NCBI GenBank assembly: GCA_027943245.1
Contig: JANDJZ010000357.1
Coordinates: 1 to 47,358, forward strand
Direction of reading: 5' to 3'
DNA: 47,358 nt
From: Acanthamoeba sp. SK_2022b
Taxonomy: Eukaryota > Discosea > Longamoebia > Acanthamoebidae
Shown one piece after another: positions 1 to 11,375 of this stretch (position 1 is its first letter; each line of letters begins with the position of its first letter). Made by a program: the position numbers and the translations under genes. The notes under the pieces were generated by a model. The model had not been told where the DNA came from. It worked only from the letters and a program-made list of their open reading frames with translations, and ran no database searches.

Positions 1-533
1 GCGCTTGTTCCCTCTGGCAAAACAGCCAAATATGTGTTACTTAAGGTGGCGCGGATAACATGTGCCCTCGCTCTCTTGCGTAATTTGCGATCCCTGAAAA
101 TCGGGGCGAGATGAGTGGTCGAAAAGCGGAGGTGGCTAGACCAATCGGCAGCGACCACTAGCACGGGCCGATCGACAACAGCAACAACACGCGCGCTGGG
201 AGGCTGGGCGGAGCCCGAACATGGGCCAAAGTATCGGGCGGTGGCATGTGGTGTGTGTGGAACGAGTGTGGCGGCGGTTCATAACAAAGGACCGCCGTGA
301 CCCTCGCTGTGAGCTTACACGTCACCACCGGGTTCTTCCGGTGGTAGGCGATGTGCACAGCCGTGTTTGTGACTAGGCGTCGTGTGTCAAGGGTCAAGGG
401 TCAAGGGAAAGCAGGCTCCCCCGAGCTGAGCGCCGCGATGAATGACAGGCGCCTGACAGTCAGGGCGGGATAACAAGTGCCGCTCCTGACCGCTTTTCTC
501 TCCCCCTCCACGACGCCCAAGGTGGCGGGCGCG
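1..533. other. Window edge, no supported gene
   Basis: No reading frame here has convincing coding character. The stretch holds a short tandem repeat of a 7-bp unit (aagggtc) near 388-410 and otherwise unremarkable GC-rich sequence. It may contain downstream exons or the 3' UTR of the Ser/Pro-rich reading frame that runs leftward from 1160, but I could not identify splice junctions that give a recognisable protein. Confidence 0.4.
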
Positions 534-1160
534 TCACTTAAACCGGACATTAAGGCTCGAAAGCGATTCGAGCACCCACACGTGAACTCCCGTGTAGGCG
601 ATGGTTGCGGGTTGGGCGACGTGCCAACACAGAGGGGAAAGAGAGAAAGGGCTTCGTGGAAGAGGAGCTGGGAGGCCAAGTAAGCAGTGGCGTACCCCAA
701 TAGTAGTAGAAGGGGGAGTGGACCCGAAGTAGAGCTGTGGCTGGCCTGGCGGTCCCGGCATGAGGAAGGCCAGGCCGCTCGTCGCTGCCGCCGTCGAAAG
801 CGGCGGAAGATGGTGCTGTGACGGTGGTGGTTTCTGTTGATGTTGTGCAGCTTGCTGGTTGAGCGAGAGGTAATCTTGGTAGAGCCGTTGTGGCGAGGAA
901 GAGGGCGAGGAGGCTCCGAGACCAATTGAAGGAAGCGCGGAAGCGGTAGCGGTTGCAACAGTAGAGGCCATTGAAGTAGAAGAAGCAGAAGTAGTAGTTG
1001 AGGATGGAGAAGTAGGCGAAGATACCGTTGATGGCGACGGTGGCGAAGCGGCAGTAGGATCGCTGGAGCCTGAAGAAGAAGAAGAAGATTTTGAAGAAGA
1101 TGACAACGAGTAGGGTTGGGGTTGTCGGGGTAGTGGAAGGTGCGAGCTCGAGTTAATCAT
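534..1160 (-). CDS. Ser/Pro/Gln-rich low-complexity ORF, possible exon
   Basis: A 208-codon frame begins with ATG at 1160. The first 80 residues are runs of Ser, Pro and Thr, followed by a Gln- and His-rich stretch and a Pro/Gly-rich stretch. There is no recognisable domain. Such tails are common in amoebozoan regulatory proteins, so this could be a real exon whose frame ends by splicing near 690, where GGTACG could act as a donor. The last 50 codons look like non-coding read-through. Composition alone makes the frame open, so I give it low confidence. Its function is unknown. Confidence 0.3.
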   Translation of the reverse strand: MINSSSHLPLPRQPQPYSLSSSSKSSSSSSGSSDPTAASPPSPSTVSSPTSPSSTTTSASSTSMASTVATATASALPSIGLGASSPSSSPQRLYQDYLSLNQQAAQHQQKPPPSQHHLPPLSTAAATSGLAFLMPGPPGQPQLYFGSTPPSTTIGVRHCLLGLPAPLPRSPFSLSPLCWHVAQPATIAYTGVHVWVLESLSSLNVRFK

Positions 1161-2432
1161 AACGGGACATCGACGCAGGTGGTTCGCGTGGGTGGCTTTC
1201 GAGTAGTGCTAGACCGGTCAGTCGTTTAACGAATCCTGAAGAACAAACGAGGCGTCAACACCCTCAACAACACCGAGAACAAAACTCCTTCGTCTAAAGG
1301 ATAAAAGGCCGAGTAGAGGGTAGGTCCGAAGTTGTAGGGGATAATTGAATCACAAGGAAAAGTAGAAGTAAATAACTGGGTCGGGCCACATCCTACACCT
1401 TACGTCCCTTATATCTTGGCGTAGCAAGGAAGGGGGCAGGTTTTTAGCGAAAGAGTTGCGGCAACGTTGATGGGCACGCTCGAAGAAGAAGAAAACACAT
1501 AAAACTGTTGTAAGAAAGGCTCACCTGGAAGTTAAGGCGCGCTAGTATGTGGTAGTAGTCTTAGGTGTTGACAAGAAGGGGCGAAGTTGTGAATAGCTTG
1601 AGGAGGATAGTGGGTTGCGGGGGTGTGCGCGATGCTGTGTGTTCCAATTGGAATTGTGCCACTCGGGGACAGGGGTTTCTTTCCTGGTGGCCGGAATGTC
1701 ACCGCTGGTCTGCGGGTGGTAGTTGAGCGAGGTTGTGTGCGGGTGGCTTCAGCTAAGTCCTTGTTGTTTCCTATTGCTGGTGTGGTGGTTAGTGTGCCCG
1801 GCAAAACCCTCCGCTGTTGTTGACCAATCGTGGCGGGGGCGCCACTTTCGTTAAGGCTCCGGTCAGACCCGGCCCAACTGCTGGGCGTCGCGCCACACAC
1901 CAAGCGGAGTTGTCCGCCCTCTGACCGTGTCCGGCGCGATCGTGTTGGCCAACACAAAGCTGAAACGGTGGGCCCACCCCAGTTATAGTGGCGTGCGAAC
2001 ATGGTGCTAGGTACCTAGTTGGAGCAACTACTCGCACCCAGTTCTTGAGGCTTGCACCGTGCCGCCAGGGCGTGCGCCATGTTGTGTTGAGGCACAGCTT
2101 CGCTGACTTCGGTGACGCATGACACCGACTTTGATCACTACTGCCACTTCTTGCTGAGCACCCAACAGACTTAATTGGGGGCAGATCAACGTGGGGTTAC
2201 GCCTGATGATATACTTGGAAATTTCACTCCCTATCACTGGGGGAATGAATGCCATGCATTCCGCAGATCACAAGGAAGTAAGGAAATATATCTGAATTTC
2301 CTCATCATTTTCTCAGCCCGTTTGGCGCGAAACACCCAGACCGTTAGCAACTCAAACAAACCCAATCTTTAGCCTTCTTGAGCACGAACAACCCGTCCTT
2401 CATCTCGTTGGGCAAGACATTGGATCGTAACG
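1161..2432. other. Intergenic, 5' flank of the methyltransferase gene
   Basis: About 1.3 kb without a supportable gene. Open frames at 1532-2002 (-) and 2028-2255 (-) have no domain character and are probably chance openings in GC-rich DNA. The right part is presumably the promoter and 5' UTR of the MT-A70 gene that begins at 2433. No clear TATA element or other motif was recognised. Confidence 0.4.
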
Positions 2433-4914
2433 ATGGTATTAGCCATTTTTTATTTATTTAACAACAAATCACGCTTGTTCCGTAACCAACCAATTCTCCA
2501 ATCCTGATTTGCAGAGTAGGAGGCCCCGCCGCAAGGCGGCCCAGAGCACGCCCTTTGCCGCACCTCCGAGGTGAGTTACATGCACTCTCGTGTGCTCCTC
2601 GACTTCCTAACTCCCCCCCCCCCAACCAACCCGCAGCAACTCGTACTACGTTGGTTATGTTGAAGAACATGAAACGGTTGAGATGATTATGAAAAAGTTC
2701 GAGGCACTGGAGCAGCTTGAGCAGGGCAAGCGACAAAAGCACCAAGAAGAACAAGAGCAGGTACAAGAAGAGGGCGGGGGATGGTGTCTTCACGCAACGC
2801 TCACCCGAGAATTTTCCACCCCACAGGCGGAAGCTGAGGACAGCAAAGGGAAGGGGAAGGCAAAGGACGATGAAGAAGAAGAAGAACCAGCAGGGCTCGC
2901 CCTCACCGAGGAGGAACTCAACGAGCTGTTCAAACAGACATCGACCTTCACCCAGCAGAGTGCCTTGGCCAAGCGGGAGCAATCGCTCTATGGCGACGAA
3001 GAGGTGCCCGCCCGCGCGCGTTCCACGCTCACGCATGCAGTCTCTCACGGGTTGCTTTTTGTACACACAGGAGTCATACATGGAGTTCTTGGACCTTGAA
3101 GGCGAGGACGGAGATGACTACTTTGATGAAGCCAGCTTCTGGGGAGACGACGACGATCCGGGCTTTGGCGAAGCGGGTCGCAAGCGGAAGCGAGGCGGCG
3201 GTGGCGGTGGCGGAGCAAAGGCCAAAGCAGCGTGCGTCCCTCGCTTTACCCCCTCCCCCCAATTTGTCAGCGCAAATGGGCTTGGGCTCACCCACTTGTC
3301 TCGCGCTTGTGACCCTCGCACTGTGCCACAGAGCCCGTCAGGCGAGAGTGCCTTTCGAGTCGTGCGAGATCACCGGAGAGGACGGATTCGTTTACACAAG
3401 TACCGACCCGACATAACGGCGCCCCAGTCTTTGTGCAGCAACCACGCATGGCCACTGACTTGTTGAATGCGGTGATCGTGGCGATCTGCACGAAACAACA
3501 GTACGAAAGAAGGTGCGCTACGAGGACCCGAACGCACCTACCTACGTTCGCATTCCGCCGCAGCCGATCCCTCGATCCTGGTGCAAAACGATTGCGCCGT
3601 TCTCGAAGCCTCCCGACGAAATCATTGGTAGCACGTACGTCACACACAACACACAACACACAACACACAACACACATACACACGTTTAGGACTGCTTCAT
3701 CGATTGAATCGCACGCGAGACGCGCACAAGCGCTCTTTGGCCTGACGCTCTCCTCGTCGCGATTGCAGCTATGCGGAGGGCGACATCCTCAAGATGGAGC
3801 TAAAGAACTACGGCGAGTTTGAGGCCATCCTGATGGACCCGCCGTGGCACACGGGCCCCAAGGACGACCCCGCGCGCTTGCCGGGCACGGTCACGCCGGA
3901 GGAACTGGTACTGCCTGCCTCATCCACCCCACCCCAATCCACCTGATAGAACAGCTTCTTCGCTGGCAGTGTTTGATCGTGTGGCGTGCGTGTGCCTCGG
4001 CCGTGGCAGGGCAAGCTAAAGATCACCGACGCGCTGATGCCCAAAGGGCTGGCGTTCGTGTGGGTTGAGAAAGAGCTTATTCCCAGGGTGCGTTGCCATT
4101 TGTTGTTTGTTGTTTGTTGTTGTGTGACTTCGTGTTGCGTTAACGAAACGCTCACTCGGCTGAACCGTTTCCAGGTGTTTACGCTGATGAAGAAGTGGAA
4201 TTTCATCTACGTCGAAAACTTTGCTTGGGTGAAGAAGTCGGTGAATAACAAGTTCGCCTCACAACCCTACAAGTACTTCCAAAAGTCGAAGACCACCTTG
4301 TTCATCTTCCGCAAGTTTACCACCGACGGGAAGGTACGCCGCGGCGCCCGGAGCTAGCGTTACTGCTCAACACGTGTTGCCGACAGTGCGTGCGTATCGG
4401 GTAATAGATCTCCTGTCTGACCCCTTTCCGCTGCAGGACCAGCTCGAATTGAGACATCAGCGAAACCCCGACGTGGTGTTTGACTACGTCAAGAAGAAAG
4501 ATGGTACGAACCCGCGCAGCGTTCCCTTTCCCGCTGGCATTGGCGAGCCATACTGTAAGTTGGCTCAACCTCGTGGGGCGCGCACACAGGGGCGACCGAG
4601 GAGAAGCCCGACTTCACGTATCATGTCATCGAGACCCTGCTGCCCAACGCCGTGTATAAGGAAGACGCGGGCCGTGGCAAGCTGCTGGAACTGTATGTTT
4701 CATGGTTCTTGTTTAACCTCGTTCAGTTCCGGCGATTCCCTTATCAGTTTAGAGTGTTTGTGCTGCACGTGGACACGTCCTACTTCTACTTTGCAGTTCT
4801 GCGCTACCCTACTTGGCGATTCCCTTATCAGGCGTGTTTGTGTGCGGGGTTTCCAGGTGGGGCAGGACGGGGCAGCGGAGAACCGGGTGGACTACGATTG
4901 TACAAAGGCCGTAG
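2433..4914 (+). CDS. MT-A70-family adenine-N6 methyltransferase (DPPW type)
   Basis: Predicted SAM-dependent adenine-N6 methyltransferase acting on RNA or DNA. Inferred exons are 2433-2435, 2515-2570, 2637-2760, 2827-3003, 3071-3231, 3332-3634, 3769-3907, 4010-4087, 4175-4333, 4437-4503, 4590-4692 and 4857-4914, all with GT-AG borders. The N-terminus is basic (SRRPRRKA), then comes a helical EHETVEMIMKKFEALEQ segment, an acidic stretch and a KRKR plus poly-Gly patch. The catalytic core starts around the YVRIPPQPIPRSW element and carries DPPW at 3837-3848, the motif that marks catalytic MT-A70 members (METTL3, MTA1/AMT1) rather than METTL14-like partners. The C-terminus LELWGRTG followed by GWTT is typical of the family. 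Start: ATG at 2433 would be a one-codon exon spliced in phase to 2515. Oddity: the 3332-3634 exon needs two small frame changes (near 3412 and 3511) to read through the conserved region. Its assignment between METTL3-like and MTA1-like clades is undecided. Confidence 0.85.
3332..3634 (+). other. Methyltransferase exon with two apparent compensating frame changes
   Basis: The frame entering this exon reads ...GFVYTSTDPT and then meets TAA at 3414-3416. The family-like continuation (NGAPVFVQQPRMATDLLNAV) is in the +1 frame, and the next conserved block (VRYEDPNAPTYVRIPPQP) returns to the original frame after about 3511. No intron borders fit at either point. Either the reference has two small indel errors, or this allele is damaged. 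Confidence 0.6.
4693..4856 (+). repeat. Intron containing a 17-bp direct repeat
   Basis: The last intron of the methyltransferase gene is the longest one in that gene. It carries GGCGATTCCCTTATCAG twice, near 4732 and 4814, each followed by a similar GTGTTTGTG stretch. This looks like an internal duplication of intron sequence. Both copies end in a possible acceptor (CAG), so alternative 3' splice sites are conceivable. Confidence 0.6.
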
Positions 4915-5386
4915 CGGTTGACCTCCATGGCAGGCGCCCAGCCACCAAGCAGCTCTGCCGTTGCAAGAGACAGGCAAAGATTGTTTACCAGCCATAGTGA
5001 TGACACCTGTCTTATCTTCAAGGCGACAGTACGATCTCGAAAACAAGAAAACAGTTTGTGGTAAAAGGTAGTGGTACCATCCATAAGGATACGCACATGA
5101 AGGCTAAAAGGCGACAGCAGACACAACCACCGTTGCCAGATACAACGCGGCGCGTAAAGAAGTGTTATCTATGGCACTCAGTCTTGAGTTTGGAAGGTTC
5201 CTTTTCTTGAGGTTTGTTTGTTTCTGAAGAGGGCATCTGTGGCTGGACAACTGAAACATGGCCTGGCCATAGATGGACAAGGTCATGTGTAAGTAGTCCC
5301 TTATGTGAACTGGTAGAATCAGCTGCAGGCCGACTTGAACTTGGCACACCACAACACGTCCAGAGACACGTAACTCTACAGCACGA
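4915..5386. other. Intergenic between methyltransferase and 5387 gene
   Basis: Stop of the methyltransferase gene to the ATG at 5387. Presumably holds the 3' UTR and a promoter. No domain-bearing frame and no strong element was seen. Confidence 0.4.
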
Positions 5387-6064
5387 ATGGAAGGACGAGA
5401 ATCGAAGGATCAGCGCTACTCGCTGTACTTCTTGCTCAATGAAGACGAAGACCTTGCCACGCTAGATCCCACCTCCGACTCCACAACGTCATCGTTTCCT
5501 TCTTCACCATCAAGCCCATGGCTCTCTGCACCCTCTGCATCTTCGGCTACATCATCCCGAACGGTCTCTCCCATCCCTACTCACACTACGTCGTCCTCGA
5601 CCACATCGCAATCTTCCAGGACCGTAGGCCTACAACAGGACTGGGGCATGTCGCAGCCCTACTGCAGCCACACCTATCATCCTGGCCACCCAACAGTTGA
5701 CGAGGTCATCGTGCAACTTGGCCACAAGATGCTGAGCGTCGCCGAAAAGATAGCGGCTCCTCCAGTTTCCTCCCGACCTTCGCAAGACCAACGCAAACTG
5801 CCACCAACACCTCCACACAATCGATCCCCACCTCCATCCCCGCCGATAACCTACTCTCTCGCTGCCCCCGTGACATCACCCAACCTTCCTGGCCAGTCTT
5901 CCTTTCTCTACTGCAAGAAGAAGATCTCCCGCAAGCAGCCCAAGAAGCGACGAGCTCAGGAGCATCGCACGGTCTTTTACAACTGTCGGGTCTTCGAGGG
6001 TGGCCGCCAGTTGCTCTACACCCGAGATGGCAAGCCCTCCCGAGCGGACGAGCCCAGACCCTGA
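5387..6064 (+). CDS. Unrecognised protein with Ser/Pro-rich centre and basic C-terminus
   Basis: An uninterrupted 225-codon frame from ATG 5387 to TGA 6062. Residues 1-25 are charged (MEGRESKDQRYSLYFLL). Residues 35-85 are Ser/Thr-rich, 86-125 contain an ordered-looking segment (TVDEVIVQLGHKMLSVAEK), and 130-165 are Pro-rich. The C-terminal 60 residues hold a basic cluster (KKKISRKQPKKRRAQ) that would serve as a nuclear localisation signal. No family was recognised. The single-exon structure contrasts with its intron-rich neighbours. A nuclear regulatory role is a guess from the basic cluster only. Confidence 0.55.
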   Translation: MEGRESKDQRYSLYFLLNEDEDLATLDPTSDSTTSSFPSSPSSPWLSAPSASSATSSRTVSPIPTHTTSSSTTSQSSRTVGLQQDWGMSQPYCSHTYHPGHPTVDEVIVQLGHKMLSVAEKIAAPPVSSRPSQDQRKLPPTPPHNRSPPPSPPITYSLAAPVTSPNLPGQSSFLYCKKKISRKQPKKRRAQEHRTVFYNCRVFEGGRQLLYTRDGKPSRADEPRP

Positions 6065-6300
6065 GCCAGTTCTCCTGATCGCTCGTTGAAACCTAAAACC
6101 AACGCTGGTTGCCTAGGAAAACGTTGCCACCAGTTCAGGAATCGCCGCCCCTGGCTTTTGGATATCTTTTTTCTTTCCTTTTTTCTTTTCTTTCGTTGCC
6201 ACATTTTCCTCAGCGGAAAAGGGAAGGGAGAATTACAGTTGGCCGCAGCATTCATTCGATCGAGATTGATCCCACCATCTTCGCTTTGTGCTGAGAGCGA

Positions 6301-9300
6301 ATGGCTTCGTATCAGTGGATTCCAAAGGAAAGGGACTACGAGGCCGAGCGGGCAGAGACTGCTCTGCCGCGCACACTCTCGACGGCTAATCACCCCCTCA
6401 AGCCCAGCTCAAATGACGCGAAAGAGGCCAATGACAGCCCCCTGCACGTCTCACAGAACGGCTCATCGGGAAGTGTCTCTACGAAGCGAGTAACTTCGAC
6501 TTTCATCGACCCTCTCTCGGATCCATTGAGCTCCCCTCAGCCTACCCCCTCGTCTAACATCACATCCATGTATGAATCGGGCAGCATGACCCGATCTACA
6601 TCGTCTCCTCTCGTTGCGAGGAAGGCGTCCTCCAAGAAGAGGGGGCAATATGATGATCAAGAAGAGGACCCTACCTTCGTGCCCTGGTCCATGAAGAAGA
6701 AGGACATTCTCACTGTCTACACCACCGACGAGCAAGTAGGAATCCAGATGGTACCCCTCCCCAATCCACCCTTTGCCGCCTTCAAATCGCTCATTGCAGC
6801 TTTGTGCGAGCGATCTTCTAGAGCTTCATGGAAGAGACAGGCACCAGATGTACGCGTCCTTTTTTTGTGTTTATAAATGTTTTATCAACAATAAATGTTT
6901 TTAATATTATTGTTCATAATAAATAAAACATTAAACATTTATTGTGTTTGCCTGTCTTATGAACGCGCTCTGATATCCCCCCCCCCCTTCAGTGTCGGTC
7001 GCGGTGGACAAGCAGAAGCAGCGCCTGGAAGAGCTGGACGAGACCGACGAGGCCCTGGAAAAGCAGTACCTCAAGATCTCGCAGAAGGAGTACATCGCCC
7101 ATATCGAGAAGTACGTAGCCACCTCCACCCCCGTTCACACACACACGTGCTCTATTCCTTTCCTCTCGCTGACCACTCGGGCGCGCTCAGGCTCAACGAA
7201 GAGCTGCGTCGTGCCTGGGAAAACGAGGAGCGCGTGAAGACGCTCAAGATCGCCATCCAGGTTCGCGCTCGGACCACGCCACAACGCCGTCTCGTTCACG
7301 CCTGGCAACTCACTTTGCCTTCCTCCTCCCCCTCTGTGTGTTGTGTGCGTCGACGTTCATGGCACGCAATGCGCAGTGCGCCAAAGTCTTGGGCGACATC
7401 TCGGTGATCAAGTTCTACCCCTCCAAGTGGACCATCTGCACTGAGATCCTGGACACCTTTGGCAAGCTCGTCTACGAGCGCATCTGGGAGCGGGCCTCGC
7501 AGCACAACCCCTCCACGGGCCACACCACCTACCTCCCCGGTATGCGACGTCGCCCCCCTATTAAAACAATAACTAGATATATTCCATACATTTTTATTTT
7601 TATTTAATTATTTAATTATTTTATTTATTCAATTGTTCGAGTGCTGATGTCCATGGCGGCCTGCTGCAGACAACTTCACGCCCAAGGACGTGCCGGAGGT
7701 GGCCAGGGAGACGTGCCGTAACTGGTTCTTCAAGATCGCCTCCATCCGGGAGCTGCTCCCTCGCATCTATGTGGAGATGGCCATCATCAAATGCTACGCC
7801 TTCCTCTCCCAGAACTCCTACAGGTTTCGCCTCCTTCTTTCTTTCTCTCTCTTGTGTGTACGCGTGTGGGCGTCGCCTGACAAAGCGCGCGCGTGTGTGG
7901 TGTGGGCAACCAAGGGAGGTGATCAACCGACTGTGTATGATGATCCGCGGCGTGGGCGATCCCCTCATCGCCATGTACTTGCGTGCCTACCTGGCGCGCA
8001 AGGGCCGGGAGATCGCGCCCCACCTCACCGAACACCTCACCACGTCGTTCAACGACTACCTCTACACCCACCAGATCGTCACGCAGAGGTGACCTCCCCC
8101 CACTGCCCCCCCCCCCTCCTGCGACATTGACGACCGCATCTGACCTCTGCCCGTACGTGTGGTGGCGCGCGCGCAGGCCGGCCTTCCAGAAGATGCTCGA
8201 CTCGCACAAGCTCGCCCTGGCCGACTACGTGCACCTCTACTCGCCCGCGCTGGACTGGCTTCTGCAGTGCATCGCCCACAAGGCCCCCGTGGTACACGCC
8301 AGTCGTCGCCAGCCCTCCCCCATGCGCGTGCGGCGCGTGCTCACCGCGCCCACGTGGTCATGTGTCGACACAAACTATCCGTACACACGACAGGACGTGC
8401 TCCAAACGACGCTCGCCAAGTACAGGAAGAGCGGAAACTCGCTGGTGCTCAACCACATCATCTCCTCCTTCCCGCCCGACTACATCGCCGCCAACGCGCG
8501 TCCCATCGCGGCGCTCATCAAGGTTTGCCCCTCCCCCCACCAATCATCCCCTCTCGTGCATACAGTGTGGCCTCGGAGCGTTAGCGACTCGTGATTGTGC
8601 GACTGACGCGCCCGTTTCGTGGTGGCAGGAGTCGGACGGCCTCTCGTACGCCAAGCACAAGCTCTACCACACCTTTGGAGTGTGCCTGGCCCTCGCCCCC
8701 GCTCCCCCCGAGAACGAGCGCATGGTACGCCCCCCACCCCCTCTTTGCCTTCCACTCCAGCGGGAGTGTGCTTCTTCAAGGCGCTCTCGTCGCTCACGCC
8801 ACATCGTGATGCGCGCGTGTTGCGTTGTGCGGCGTGCATGACGTGTCGTGCGCAGGCGCTGCTCAATGACGTGTGGAAGGTGGTGGCCAAGTTCGAGGAC
8901 ATCAAGGAGTACATCGCCGTCGCCGAAGTGTGGATCGAGTATCCGCTCAAGCACTGCACGGTTCGCCCCCCCTTTATTATTTATTATTTATTATTTATTT
9001 ATATTTATTTTATATTGTTTTTTTTCTCTTTTGGTTTGCGCCAATGGGAGCTCACCACAGATGGAACGCATTGTCGCGCGTGGATTTGTCGTCGTTCGTT
9101 CGTTCGTTAACAGGCGAGCGAGACGAACAGGCTCCTCCAGGACATCGTGGCGCACGCCAAGAAGGACAAGGCCTACGAAACCGTGCAGCCCCAGCTCGCC
9201 TCCATCGTCCACAAGGTTCTCTCGAGCTACCCGGACTTCACCGCCACCTTCTCCACCATGGTACGCTCCCTCGCTCCGTGTGCGTGCGTGCGCGCGTGTT

Positions 9301-10425
9301 GGGGGCTGACGTCGTCGCGCGTGGCCACGCACAGAGCAACTTCCTGCCTCTCTTTGACCTGTTCACGAGCGCCTCCCAAGTGGAGGTGAGCAAGAGCCTG
9401 CTCGAGGCCTTTGCCAAGAACAAGTCCGTCACCTCCGACCCGCTGCTCATCAACACCGTCTTCACCGCGGCCAAGGTAATCACACACACACACACACACA
9501 CACACGCACGCACGCACACAACTGGGCTTGGAGCTCAACGCGCGCGTGGCGTCCATTGGCAGGCGCTGCACGACTCGGTCAATGCCCTGTCGTTCTCGGA
9601 CGAGGTCAGGCAGATCACGGGCCTCATCTCGGCCTTCATCGCCAAGGTGGACTACGGGCGGGAGGTGATCAAGCACCTCGACTTCTTCGTGGAGTGCCGA
9701 CGGGCCTTTGCCAACCTCGACGGCGTCAAGTCGGCGCTGGTGCTCGGCGTGTGCAACCTCGCCATGAAGACCCTCAGGCTCACCCAGGGCAAGCACACCA
9801 AGAAGACCGCTGCCTTCGTCAGGGTCGGTCCCCTCCCCTCCACTCTGAGCCCTCAGCGCCAGCCAGCCCGGGCCGCAGCTGACGTGTCGTGCGCGCGTGT
9901 GCGTCGGAACAGGCTTGCGTCGCCTACACCTTCATCTCGATCCCGTCCATGGACGACCCCTTTGCTCAACTGTACCTATACCTCTACGCCGGCCAGGTAT
10001 GCGCTCCCCTCCTCCAATTGGTGGTTGTGTTTTGTTGGCCTGCTCGCGGGTTTTTCTGTATTTTAATATTTATTTAAATAAAATTGTTTTTAAGGAAGAT
10101 TTAATTAACCAATAAACTGTGGTGGTGTTTATGCGACCAGGTGGCGTTGGCCAATCAGTCGCTGCCGCAGGCCGACTCCCTCTTCAAGGCCGCCATCACG
10201 CTCGTCCAGGAGATCCCTCCCTACACAGAGACCATCGAGGCCGGCGGCAGCAGGTCCAACGAGGCGTGGCTGGTCAGCTTCATCGGCTACTTCGCCGCCG
10301 TGTTGGTGGCCGTGCCGGGCCATCCCGAGCAGGGCGCCTTCTACCTCGTCAAGGGCCTCATCAAGGCACGCACATAACACACAAAACACACCACACCACA
10401 CCACACCACACCACACCACACCACA

Positions 10426-10462
<37 letters not shown>

Positions 10463-11198
10463 AGGCATGCACATGCCTAACCACACAAACGACCGCGCGC
10501 GCAGGTGATCCAAGACTACCCGTGGGAGGCCGGCAGCATCGGCAAGTCGCTGGCCTACGTGTCGATCCTTGCCTACTTCACCACTCAGGCCCAGGTGGCC
10601 CTGCCCTACCACTTCCCCAAGGGTGCCGCCCTCCTCTCCACTCCACTCTCTGGTGACTGGCGCGAGCCCGGGCGAGGTCTGACGACTGTGTGTGCGTGTG
10701 GTGGTTTGGGGGGGGGGGACAATGCGTGCAGTGGAGGCCAACGACGTGCTGTACGGCGGCGATGACGTGTTTAGGAAGGAGCAGCAGGCCATCATCGACC
10801 GATTGCTCGAGCTCATACTCGAACAGATGGCCGCGCTCAAGGCCGAGGGCACCCCCGTCGTACGCCCCCCCCCCTTCTCTACGTTTGTGTCTGGGATTCA
10901 TCATCATCCTTCTCCTCCTTCTCCTCCTGATATCCTCATCATCTTGCACTGCTTGTCTATCAACCAGAGCGAGCGCAAGCAGAAGCAGCTGGCGTGCACC
11001 GTCTTCGAACACACGGTCCGCTTCGCGGGCCTCAACAACAAGTCGGCGGCGCTCGCGGGCAATCTGTTCAACATGGCCAAGAAGTGCGGCGCCACACCGA
11101 GCGAGCTGCGCACCTATCTCGTTCCCCTCCGGTCGGCTCCGTCATCGACCCCCGCCGCCGACCTCTTCGCCAAGCTCTCCGCCTCCCTCTCTTCTTGA
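6301..11198 (+). CDS. VPS35L: VPS35L (C16orf62), Retriever subunit of the Commander complex
   Basis: Encodes the VPS35-like alpha-solenoid that, with VPS29 and VPS26C, forms Retriever for retromer-independent endosomal recycling of membrane cargo. The whole protein aligns by eye with the animal family: the N-terminal YKAE-like/HPLKP block (YEAERAE, NHPLKP), a Ser-rich segment, DFxPWxxKK, then [81 protein letters not shown] and [19 protein letters not shown]. Well-defined exons include 6993-7110, 7191-7260, 7377-7539, 7670-7823, 7915-8088, 8177-8291, 8394-8522, 8629-8724, 8856-8960, 9114-9260, 9335-9475, 9563-9823, 9913-9996, 10141-10365, 10505-10622, 10732-10859 and 10968-11198. The first exon starts at ATG 6301; its 3' border (6740-6860) is unresolved. 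Intron 10366-10504 begins with GC instead of GT. Confidence 0.95.
10366..10504 (+). repeat. Simple-repeat GC-AG intron in VPS35L
   Basis: The protein match (GLIK then VIQDYPWE) fixes the borders: exon ...ATCAAG, then GCACGC, and the acceptor GCAG at 10501-10504. Most of the intron is an ACACC pentanucleotide array (about 10389-10430) running into a CA dinucleotide array (to about 10461). The non-canonical GC donor is supported because no GT at the right place keeps the frame. Confidence 0.8.
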
Positions 11199-11375
11199 GG
11201 TAACTTTTTGTCGACTGACCGTCTAGGAAATACAAGAAAAACATTTTCTTTCGATTTATTGCCCCCTCGAGGGGGGTGCAGCGAAGCGAGGTTCCATGAA
11301 AAAGAGCAGAAGAATGCCAACGCACAAAAGGGCTTGGGGTGCAGACCTGCACATCAACAGATACAACGAACGAAG

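Noticed and set aside
9478..9520. CA-repeat stretch near 9481 considered as a CRISPR or satellite
   Set aside because: It is a simple dinucleotide run inside a VPS35L intron with exact exon borders on either side.
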